A stretch of DNA of 64,000 bases from contig NZ_MUHX01000001.1 of assembly GCF_002007215.1 (NCBI RefSeq), forward strand, positions 91,326-155,325. The letters are read 5' to 3'. The notes under the pieces were generated by a model. That model searched no databases. It was not told the origin of the DNA and saw only the letters and a program-made list of their open reading frames with translations. The position numbers were made by a program, and so were the translations under genes. Positions within the stretch are counted from its first letter, which is position 1. Each line of letters begins with the position of its first letter. Source of the stretch: Pyramidobacter sp. C12-8. GTDB taxonomy: Bacteria > Synergistota > Synergistia > Synergistales > Dethiosulfovibrionaceae. Positions 43,427 through 49,930 of the stretch are shown piece after piece.

Positions 43427-44451
43427 CGCCGCACCACCGTCACTTTCGCGTCCGCGTAAGCGGGATCGACGGCGAAGCGCGCGTTCAGATCCTCGCTGAC
43501 CCACAGTTCGCCGTCTTCGGCGAGCAGCACGAAGCCGGGACTGCCGTGTTCTTTCCAAAACGCGGCGGTTTTTTCCGCGCCCATGACGAAGTATGCTGTG
43601 GACATCGCGTCGCAGATTCTGCCTTCGGGGCCGACAGCCGTGGCGGAGATCACCCCGCTGCGCGCCGGGGCGCCCGTGCGCGGATCGAGGATGTGCCAGT
43701 AGATCTGGCCGTCGGGGCCGGTGAAGAAACGTTCGTAGCCGCCGGAAGTGACGACGGCCTCCGCCGCCGTGCGCAGCACGCCGATCAGGCCGCCGTCGGG
43801 GGACTTGATGCCGATGCGCCATCTTTGGCCGTCGGGGCGCACCCCTAGCGTCTGCACGTTGCCGCCCAGGTTGACCAGCGCCGATTCAACGCCCGCGGCG
43901 GCCATGGCGGCCAACGCTTCGTCGCCGGCGAATCCTTTGCCGACGGCGCCGAGGTCGAGCATGCTGCCTTCGTCGAGGCGCAGCGTTCGTCCAGAGAGGT
44001 GGACGCGCTCCGCGCCGGCGAGTTTGAGCAGTTCCGCCAATTCGGCGGCTTCGGGCACGCGGCGTTCCTCCGTCGTGAAGCCCCAGGCGCGCAGCGCGGG
44101 ATAGAGCGTGGGGTCGAACGCGCCGTCCGTCAGGGCGTTCATGCGCAGTGCGAAGGCCGTCAGCGCTGCCGCGTCTTCGCCGACCTGTACCGGCGCGCCG
44201 CCGGCGGCGTTGAGGCGGCCGACGTCGCTGCGCGGATCGGTGACGGACAGCTCGCTTTCGATCTGTTTGACGCGCGCGCGGGCCAGCGACAGCGCCCTCT
44301 TGCCGCGGGGCCCGTACGCCGTCAGCGTGATCGGCGTGTCCATGGCGTAGAAGCTCACGCTGTGTTTCCGAGTTTTTGCGAATTGGTTCCAGCCGATCCA
44401 TCCCCCCAGCGCCAACAGGGCGACGGCCGCAAAACTGAGAATTCTTTTCAT
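43423..44451 (-). CDS. apbE: FAD:protein FMN transferase (ApbE)
   Basis: 342 residues; ATG 44451 after AAAGGCGG. An N-terminal membrane anchor/signal (RILSFAAVALLALGGWIGWNQF) lacks an obvious lipobox. ApbE motifs: YAMDTPITLTAYGP, FDPTLYPALRAWGF, LDLGAVGKGFAGDEAL, ALVNLGGNVQTLG and WHILDPRTGAPARSGVISATAVGP (magnesium/FAD site). It transfers FMN to a Thr/Ser of extracytoplasmic flavoproteins. No acceptor with the (S/T)GA(T/S) motif is in the cassette, so its target must be elsewhere. Confidence 0.93.
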   Translation of the reverse strand: MKRILSFAAVALLALGGWIGWNQFAKTRKHSVSFYAMDTPITLTAYGPRGKRALSLARARVKQIESELSVTDPRSDVGRLNAAGGAPVQVGEDAAALTAFALRMNALTDGAFDPTLYPALRAWGFTTEERRVPEAAELAELLKLAGAERVHLSGRTLRLDEGSMLDLGAVGKGFAGDEALAAMAAAGVESALVNLGGNVQTLGVRPDGQRWRIGIKSPDGGLIGVLRTAAEAVVTSGGYERFFTGPDGQIYWHILDPRTGAPARSGVISATAVGPEGRICDAMSTAYFVMGAEKTAAFWKEHGSPGFVLLAEDGELWVSEDLNARFAVDPAYADAKVTVVRR

Positions 44452-44554
44452 GACGTTTCCGCCTTTTTGCGCCAGTCCTCGCCCGTGGAAAGCCGGAGCT
44501 GACGATTTTCTTCCGTGATTATGGTAGCACGCCGGCCGTTTTCCGAAAAGAGTC

Positions 44555-44582
44555 TTGCATTGTCCAAAACGGCGATTATAAT
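44555..44582 (+). promoter_or_regulatory. Promoter of the folT riboswitch transcript
   Basis: TTGCAT at 44555-44560, a 16-base spacer and TATAAT at 44577-44582, a few bases before the riboswitch. Confidence 0.7.
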
Positions 44583-44594
44583 AGAGGCATCTCA

Positions 44595-44699
44595 AAGCAG
44601 AGTAAAAACCGATGCGTCAAGTGCCGGCTGAACGGGGAGTTGACAGCTGGACGAAAAGCCTTCCGGGCTTGCGGTGTCGGGTTTTGCATCCCGCTGCTG
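44595..44699 (+). ncRNA. Tetrahydrofolate riboswitch (THF-I class) aptamer
   Basis: The conserved core is followed in order: GAGTA, GCGTCAAGTG, GAACGGGGAGTTG, GGACGAAA, GCGGTG and TTTGCATCCCGCT. The closing helix is GCAG/CTGC. P2 pairs AAAACC with GGTTTT. It sits upstream of a folate ECF transporter gene, the usual context. It should bind reduced folate and lower folT expression when folate is plentiful. Confidence 0.92.
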
Positions 44700-44714
44700 C
44701 ATATCGGGCGAGTC

Positions 44715-44756
44715 CGCCTCCTTATGTAGTAAGAGGAAATTACTGCGAAGGAGGCG
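44715..44756 (+). promoter_or_regulatory. Ribosome-site-sequestering hairpin (riboswitch expression platform)
   Basis: CGCCTCCTT at 44715-44723 is the exact complement of AAGGAGGCG at 44748-44756, which holds the folT Shine-Dalgarno sequence. Inner GTAGTAA/TTACTGC pairing (one mismatch) extends the stem. Control is therefore probably translational. Confidence 0.8.
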
Positions 44757-44763
44757 CTTTTGT

Positions 44764-45360
44764 ATGATGACATCAGGCAATCCGCGTTCGTTGGGCGCTG
44801 GCGAAAACCGTTGGCTCGCTTCGCTGCGCGAGTTCCGTTCCATCCGCGTGGTGGCGTTCTGCGGCGTCATGTGCGCGCTGGCCGTGATCCTCCGCGCCGT
44901 GGCCACCATTTCCCTTGGGCCGTATCTGAGGATCGGCCTGTCGGGCTTCCCGAACCAAGTGGTCGACTACCTCTTCGGCCCCGCCGCGGGGGCTTTGTTC
45001 TCCGGCGCGCTGGAAGTGATCAAGTTCATGATCAAACCCGAGGGCGTTTACTTTCCGGGTTTCACGCTCAGCGCCGTTCTGGCCGGCGTGATCTACGGCA
45101 CGGTGCTGTACCGCCGCCCGCTCACGGTGACGCGCGTGTTCGTCGCCCATCTGCTCGTCAAGCTGATCGTCAACCTCGGCTGCAACACGCTGTGGCTCGT
45201 GATCCTCTACAAAAAAGCCGTGTGGGCCATTTTCCCCGCGCGCGCCATGACCAACCTGATCTGCCTGCCCGGCGACGTGCTGGTCACCTATCTGCTGCTG
45301 AAAACCGTCGAGCGCGCGATCCTGCCGCTTTTCGGCGGGCGTTTTTCGGGGCGCACATAA
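44764..45360 (+). CDS. folT: Folate ECF transporter S component (FolT)
   Basis: 198 residues, about six hydrophobic segments; ATG 44764 (or the next codon) is nine bases after AAGGAGG. The N-terminal FCGVMCALAVILRAVATISLGPYLRIGLSGFPNQVVDYLFGPAAGALFSGALEVIKFMIKP pattern is typical of folate-family ECF S proteins (DUF1393-like). It captures folate and uses shared EcfA/EcfA'/EcfT, which are not in the window. The THF riboswitch upstream strongly supports the folate assignment. Confidence 0.92.
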   Translation: MMTSGNPRSLGAGENRWLASLREFRSIRVVAFCGVMCALAVILRAVATISLGPYLRIGLSGFPNQVVDYLFGPAAGALFSGALEVIKFMIKPEGVYFPGFTLSAVLAGVIYGTVLYRRPLTVTRVFVAHLLVKLIVNLGCNTLWLVILYKKAVWAIFPARAMTNLICLPGDVLVTYLLLKTVERAILPLFGGRFSGRT

Positions 45361-45396
45361 AAAACAGGCCGACCCTGCGGGGCCGGCCTGTTTTTT
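45361..45396. terminator. Terminator of folT
   Basis: AAAACAGGCCG pairs with CCGGCCTGTTTT, followed by more T. Confidence 0.85.
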
Positions 45397-45409
45397 GGGG
45401 GAGGCTTTA

Positions 45410-45470
45410 TCATTCTGATTCTTGATAGAAAGTATCGACATAGTTTGCCGGGTGCTGCGAGGGAGATCCG
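45410..45470. repeat. Dispersed TIR element, copy E (one end)
   Basis: TCATTCTGATTCTTGATAGA followed by AAGTATCGACATAGTTTGCCGGGTGCTGCGAGGGAG matches the outward end of copies B, D and F. The other end is not recognisable. Confidence 0.6.
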
Positions 45471-45794
45471 ATAGAAGAGGCAGTGGACCTGTTCATTCTT
45501 CTTTCCGTTGATCCGGCGCTGAAAGCGAGATTCATAAACAAACGTGTTTGGTTCAATATCAAAACGGGGATTTGAGCTGATGGTTTATGCCGCTTCTCAA
45601 TTTGTTGCAGACATAGAACCGTTTCTGTTTTACGTGCAGCATAAACTTAATGTGAAATGTTATTAATTAAAGTATTTTATTCTGAATATAATCAAAAGGG
45701 GATGGTTGTTTTTTTATATTCAGTTTGTATAATATGGTAGGATTTGTCCGTATAAAAAGGGTATCCGTAATTTCTTAAAAGGGAGATGAGAAAA
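45471..45794. other. AT-rich intergenic region before the NSS transporter
   Basis: 324 bases, clearly AT-richer than the surroundings. It ends with the ribosome site GGGAG. A TTGTAT/TATGGT-like promoter could lie around 45720-45740. No gene or RNA structure was recognised. Confidence 0.4.
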
Positions 45795-47183
45795 ATGTCA
45801 CGTGAGAAGGATGTTGCAAGAGGGCAGTGGAAGTCCAAGTTCGGCTTCTTGATGGCGGCGATCGGTTCTGCCGTTGGCTTGGGCAACCTCTGGGGGTTCC
45901 CCTATAAGATGGGAAAAAGCGGCGGCGGGGCGTTCCTGGTCGTGTACCTGGCAGTGGTCCTGTTGGTCGGTGTTGTCATTATGCTTGGAGAGTTGGCCCT
46001 GGGACGCAAGACCGGTAAGGGCGCCGTGGAGGCCTATCAGGCTCTCTCGAAGAAGTTCGCCTGGGTGGGATATCTGGGCGTGGCTTCGCCGTTTATCATT
46101 CTCGCTTTTTACAACGTCTTGGGCGGCATGGTCTTGAAGTACATGGTCGCTTTCGTCGAATCGATGTTCTCGGGGGGCGCGAATTTCGCGAACATCAAAA
46201 GCGGCGCTTACTTCGGAGAGTTCATCTGCAGCGGCTCCGACATGCTCCTCTATCTGGCGATCTTCCAGGTCCTCAACATCGTGGTCGTCATGAGCGGCGT
46301 CGAAAGCGGCATCGAGCGCTTCAACAAGTACGCCATTCCCGCCCTTGCCATCATTCTCGTCGGGCTGGCCGCTTACGTCTACACCTTCCCAGGCGCTGAG
46401 AAGGGTTTGGACTTCATGTTCAAGCCGAACTTCGCGGTATTCTCGGATCCTGAGATCGGCTTTTTCAAGGTCTTGAAAACGGCGGCAGGGCAGATGTTCT
46501 TCTCTCTGTCTCTCGGCATGGGAGTCATGATCACCTACGGTTCCTACCTGTCGAAGGAGCAGGATCTCTCCCGGGAGATGTACATCATCCCGCTGGCCGA
46601 CACCATCATCGCGGTCCTGGCCGGTATGGTCGTCATGCCGGCGTGCTTTGCCTTCGGCCTTGCCCCTGCCGGCGGCCCCTCGCTGCTCTTTGTGTCTCTG
46701 CACGAGGTCTTCGTGACCGGTATGGGAGGCTTCAGCGGTTCCTTTGTGGGATTCCTCTTCTATTTCCTGGTATTCCTGGCCGCCATTTCCTCCTCGATGT
46801 CCCTGCTTGAAGTCTGCGTAGCCTACTTGCTTGACCGTCAGATCCGCAAGGGGAAGGCCCCCGCGCGCGCCACAACGACCATTGTCCTCGCGGCGGTGCT
46901 CTTTGTCGTGAGCTTCCCCGTCGCGCTGGACGGGCTGGGCAGCAACGTAGCCGGCGGCGCGGCGATGAACAGCCCCGGCGTGATGATGCCTCTCGGCTCT
47001 CTGCTCATGAGCGTCATGTTCGGCTGGGTTGTGGGTACGAAGGTCATTGCCGACGAAGTGGCCCTCACGCCTGGCAAGAAACTCCGCTTTGAGTGGTTGG
47101 TAGATCTCTGCTTCAAGGTCATCGTGCCCGTTATCCTCGTCGTGGTGCTTCTGGCTCAGCTGCAGGACTTCGGGCTCATCTAG
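45795..47183 (+). CDS. Sodium-dependent transporter of the NSS/SNF family
   Basis: 462 residues, about 11 hydrophobic segments. ATG 45795 is nine bases after GGGAG; an ATG three codons earlier lacks spacing. The NSS signature FLMAAIGSAVGLGNLWGFPYKMGKSGGGAFLVVYL contains the sodium and substrate carboxylate site, as in LeuT and MhsT. The QMFFSLSLGMGVMITYGSYL helix-6 motif also fits. It imports an amino acid with sodium; which one is unknown. Codon usage is a little less GC3-biased than its neighbours. Confidence 0.93.
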   Translation: MSREKDVARGQWKSKFGFLMAAIGSAVGLGNLWGFPYKMGKSGGGAFLVVYLAVVLLVGVVIMLGELALGRKTGKGAVEAYQALSKKFAWVGYLGVASPFIILAFYNVLGGMVLKYMVAFVESMFSGGANFANIKSGAYFGEFICSGSDMLLYLAIFQVLNIVVVMSGVESGIERFNKYAIPALAIILVGLAAYVYTFPGAEKGLDFMFKPNFAVFSDPEIGFFKVLKTAAGQMFFSLSLGMGVMITYGSYLSKEQDLSREMYIIPLADTIIAVLAGMVVMPACFAFGLAPAGGPSLLFVSLHEVFVTGMGGFSGSFVGFLFYFLVFLAAISSSMSLLEVCVAYLLDRQIRKGKAPARATTTIVLAAVLFVVSFPVALDGLGSNVAGGAAMNSPGVMMPLGSLLMSVMFGWVVGTKVIADEVALTPGKKLRFEWLVDLCFKVIVPVILVVVLLAQLQDFGLI

Positions 47184-47218
47184 GGGATCTTCGAAAAACG
47201 TTCGGGTTCATATGGGGA

Positions 47219-47249
47219 CCGGCATCGCGCACTCCAAGCGCGATGCCGG
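47219..47249 (+). terminator. Terminator of the NSS transporter gene
   Basis: CCGGCATCGCGC pairs with GCGCGATGCCGG around seven bases, followed by CCTTTTC. Confidence 0.85.
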
Positions 47250-47278
47250 CCTTTTCTTTCCCTGCCCTTTTCGTTTTT

Positions 47279-47572
47279 TCAGTCATAGCGGCGGCGGGGA
47301 TTGCGCGGATATTTGCCGTCGCGGACGCGTCGCGCCTGTTCCTTGATCTCGGCGATGGCCCAGAGGTTGACGGCCCCCGTAAAAGCAGCCAGATAACAGC
47401 CCGTGCCGCTGAGAAACAGCGAAGCTCCGATCAGCGCCGCGCCGGCGATCAGAAACAGCGGCCAGACGCGCTCGGAAAACCAGTATTCGCCCCAGATCAC
47501 CACGGGATAATAGGCTCCCATGATGAACAGCGAGGCGGCGCCCAGCGCCGGGCCGGCCAAGTTCAGTTCCAT
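47279..47572 (-). CDS. DUF4491 membrane protein, paralogue 2
   Basis: 97 residues, ATG after GGAGG. Same length and landmarks as the protein at 41502-41795: YYPVVIWGEYWFSERVWPLFLIAGAAL and AIAEIKEQARRVRDGKYPRNPRRRYD. Function unknown. It stands alone, convergent with the NSS gene and divergent from the aldolase-like gene, unlike paralogue 1. Confidence 0.85.
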   Translation of the reverse strand: MELNLAGPALGAASLFIMGAYYPVVIWGEYWFSERVWPLFLIAGAALIGASLFLSGTGCYLAAFTGAVNLWAIAEIKEQARRVRDGKYPRNPRRRYD

Positions 47573-47675
47573 GCCGCGTACCTCCGTGGATTTTCGGCGC
47601 TTGAAAAACGCCGGAATTTTTTGTAGATTACGTGCGGAAACGTCATTATTGTATCACCCCAAGGAGGAGAAAAAC

Positions 47676-48785
47676 GTGAAAATCGCCGCACTCGATACGC
47701 CGTCGCTGCTGATCGATCGCGAGATCATGCGGGACAACATGCGGTTCATGCTCGATTACGCCGCCCGCCACGGCGTCAGGCTGCGCCCGCACACAAAAAC
47801 GCACAAGATGCCCGCCGTGGCGCGCCTGCAGGTGGAAATGGGCGCGAGCGGCATCGCCGTGGCCAAAGTCGGCGAAGCCGAAGCCATGGCTGCCGCGGGG
47901 CTGGACGACATCTTCATCGCCAACGAAATCGTCGGCGCGCGGAAATGGGAGCGCATCCGCGCCCTGGCGCAGCGCGGCGTGAAAGTCGGCTTCGGCGTCG
48001 ACAGTCCCGAGACGCTGCCCGGCATCCAAAAAGTTTTCTCCGGCGCCGACCGTCCCGCCGAAGTGCTGATCGAGATCGAAGTGGGCGAGCGGCGCTCGGG
48101 CGTCGTCGAGGAAAGCGGTTTCGCCGCTTTGCTGGAGGAGATCCGCCGCTGTCCTGCGGTGCGGTTCAAGGGGATCTTTTCGCACGACGGCAACAGTTAT
48201 GGCGCCAAAGACCGCGAGGATCTGGTCCGTATCGCCGTCGGCGCGCAGGAGCGCACGCTGCGCTTCGCCCGCCTCGCCGCGGCGGCCGGCATGCCCTGCG
48301 AGACCGTCAGTTACGGGGCCACGCCGACTTTTATGAACGAAGTGCCGATCCTCGGCGGCATCACCGAACTGCGCCCCGGCACGTTCATCTTCATGGACGC
48401 CTCGCAGGGGCACGCCATCGGCACGCTGGCGCGCTGCGCCGCCACCGTGCTGGCGACCGTGATCAGCCGCCCCACGGCGGAGCGCGTCATTCTCGACGTC
48501 GGCGCCAAGGGACTGACCATGCAGCTCCGCAGCGAAGGCGTCTGCGCCACGCCGGGACACGGCACGCTGCTCGAGCATCCCGGCGTGCACATCGACAAAG
48601 TCTTCGACGAACACGCCATCGTCAACGACGCGGCGTTCCGCGAAAAGGTGCGCGTCGGCGACCGCGTGCGCGTCATCCCCGTGCACATTTGTCCTGTGTG
48701 CAATCTGTATGAATATGCCTACCTGGTCAGCGGCGACGAGGTGATCGACCGTCTGCCCGTGAGCGCGCGCGGCAAACTGCAATAG
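47676..48785 (+). CDS. D-threonine-aldolase/D-serine-dehydratase-like PLP enzyme (alanine racemase N-terminal fold)
   Basis: 369 residues; GTG 47676 is eight bases after AAGGAGG, so the longer frame is rejected. The fold-type III PLP lysine is in RLRPHTKTHKMPAVARLQ near residue 45. ELRPGTFIFMDASQ, TPGHGTL and the C-terminal VIPVHICPVCNLYEY supply the His/Cys metal site of D-threonine aldolases and D-serine dehydratases. It probably cleaves or dehydrates a D-hydroxy amino acid in the cytosol. The substrate is not defined. Confidence 0.88.
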   Translation: MKIAALDTPSLLIDREIMRDNMRFMLDYAARHGVRLRPHTKTHKMPAVARLQVEMGASGIAVAKVGEAEAMAAAGLDDIFIANEIVGARKWERIRALAQRGVKVGFGVDSPETLPGIQKVFSGADRPAEVLIEIEVGERRSGVVEESGFAALLEEIRRCPAVRFKGIFSHDGNSYGAKDREDLVRIAVGAQERTLRFARLAAAAGMPCETVSYGATPTFMNEVPILGGITELRPGTFIFMDASQGHAIGTLARCAATVLATVISRPTAERVILDVGAKGLTMQLRSEGVCATPGHGTLLEHPGVHIDKVFDEHAIVNDAAFREKVRVGDRVRVIPVHICPVCNLYEYAYLVSGDEVIDRLPVSARGKLQ

Positions 48786-48895
48786 AAGCGGAGCGGCGGA
48801 GCCGTTCTTCGGCAGAAGTCTTTTTGGAAACGGCAAAAATGAAGAGGCGCTGATGCGCGTCAGAGTCTGGATCGAAGACTGTTTCTTGAGGATAA

Positions 48896-48911
48896 TGTTC
48901 CACGTGGAACA
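48896..48911. other. parS: parS centromere site 3
   Basis: TGTTCCACGTGGAACA, identical to the other three sites. Intergenic, ten bases before a terminator hairpin. Confidence 0.85.
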
Positions 48912-48920
48912 ATGAAAACA

Positions 48921-48958
48921 TTCGCCGGTCGATGAGTCGAATCTCATCGACCGGCGAA
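48921..48958. terminator. Bidirectional terminator
   Basis: TTCGCCGGTCGATGAG pairs perfectly with CTCATCGACCGGCGAA around six bases, followed by CGCTTTTTC. It separates two convergent genes. Confidence 0.8.
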
Positions 48959-48987
48959 CGCTTTTTCGTCTTTTGGAAAGTCTCCGT

Positions 48988-49701
48988 TTATTTGCTCCAG
49001 CGGATCAGCAGGCCGTCGCAGGGGAGTTTCTGCACGTCCTTGAGATGGTAATATTGCGGGAATCCCGTCAGGTCGTCCGTGCCGGCCATGGTCAGGGCGC
49101 CGCGCGTGCCGTCCACGGCGGGAGCGACGACGATGCTGATCTCGTCGGCGAGCCCGCGGCGGATGAACTCGCCGTTGATCTGCGAACCGCCGCCGATGAC
49201 GAACGTTTCGACGCCGCAGAGCGACTTGATCTTTTGCAAAAACAGTTCGAGGTCGAGATCGTCTTTGCCGGCGACGATGTAGGGCATCTGCAGATCGTTC
49301 AGATAGGCGAGGAACTCGGGCGCGCATTTTTCGGTGATCACCTCGACGATGGGCATGCGGCGCCCGGCGTAGTCCATGACGTTGCTCGGCCACCTCAGCT
49401 TACCCCAACGGTCGAAGGCGACGCAGATGATCGTGCCCTCGGGATAGCGGTACGCCGTGTCCTCGTACGTCACCGGCACGCCTTTGTACTTGGAAAGGTC
49501 GACTTCAGTCTTGGAAAGATCGACTTCAAGCCCGCTCTGGCAGGTCGTGCGTCCCAGCCCGTAAGCCTGGCCGTAGCTGAGCAGCAGGCGGTCGTATTCA
49601 TCGCCGACCTTGTCGTAGTCGGCGCTCGGCTCGAACTCGACGTCGATCTTGCCGTCGATGGTCGTCATCATGTGGCAGATCACTTTTGCCCGGTCTTTCA
49701 T
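48988..49701 (-). CDS. RibD C-terminal-domain / dihydrofolate-reductase-like protein
   Basis: 237 residues; ATG 49701 after AAAGGAGC. RibD_C landmarks: MMTTIDGKIDVEFEP, GRTTCQSGLEVDLS, PYIVAGKDDLDLELFLQKIKSL, FVIGGGSQINGEFIRRGLADEISIVVAPAVDG. Stand-alone proteins of this kind are NADPH reductases of unknown substrate. A small in-frame duplication (VDLSKTEVDLSK) is seen near residue 70. It is not linked to riboflavin genes here. Confidence 0.88.
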   Translation of the reverse strand: MKDRAKVICHMMTTIDGKIDVEFEPSADYDKVGDEYDRLLLSYGQAYGLGRTTCQSGLEVDLSKTEVDLSKYKGVPVTYEDTAYRYPEGTIICVAFDRWGKLRWPSNVMDYAGRRMPIVEVITEKCAPEFLAYLNDLQMPYIVAGKDDLDLELFLQKIKSLCGVETFVIGGGSQINGEFIRRGLADEISIVVAPAVDGTRGALTMAGTDDLTGFPQYYHLKDVQKLPCDGLLIRWSK

Positions 49702-49783
49702 CAATAACAGCTCCTTTGCCGAAGATGTTCAAACCTGAAGCGGTTCGATTATAGCCGATACCTTGCCGCCGAAGGATGTTTTT

Positions 49784-49930
49784 TTATCGCTCCGGCCGTT
49801 TTTTGTCCTGCGGCCGGCAGCCGTCGCAACCGCGGCAGCTGCCGCAATCGCCGGAACGCCGCCGGGTTCGCAGGGCAAGGAAGACGGCGGCGCCGATAAC
49901 GCCGAGCGTCAGCCAGCTGGCGGCGTTCAT
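49784..49930 (-). CDS. FeoB-associated Cys-rich membrane protein
   Basis: 48 residues; its ATG overlaps the feoB TGA by one base. One membrane helix (WLTLGVIGAAVFLAL) is followed by RTRRRSGDCGSCRGCDGCRPQDKK, a C-x2-C-x2-C-x2-C cluster. This is the known small partner encoded after FeoB in many anaerobes. It probably helps pass or sense ferrous iron. Confidence 0.85.
   Translation of the reverse strand: MNAASWLTLGVIGAAVFLALRTRRRSGDCGSCRGCDGCRPQDKKRPER

Noticed and set aside
43067..43822. 251-residue frame ending in the NusG-II protein
   Set aside because: The upstream half overlaps apbE out of frame and is Arg-rich; the supported start is ATG 43426 overlapping the apbE stop.
45471..45794. 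Possible riboswitch before the NSS transporter
   Set aside because: AT-rich leader without the conserved glycine or other aptamer cores.
49734..49760. GGTTCGAtt resembling a tRNA T-loop
   Set aside because: No acceptor stem or anticodon arm around it; the minus strand reads as a TATAAT promoter for the RibD-like gene.
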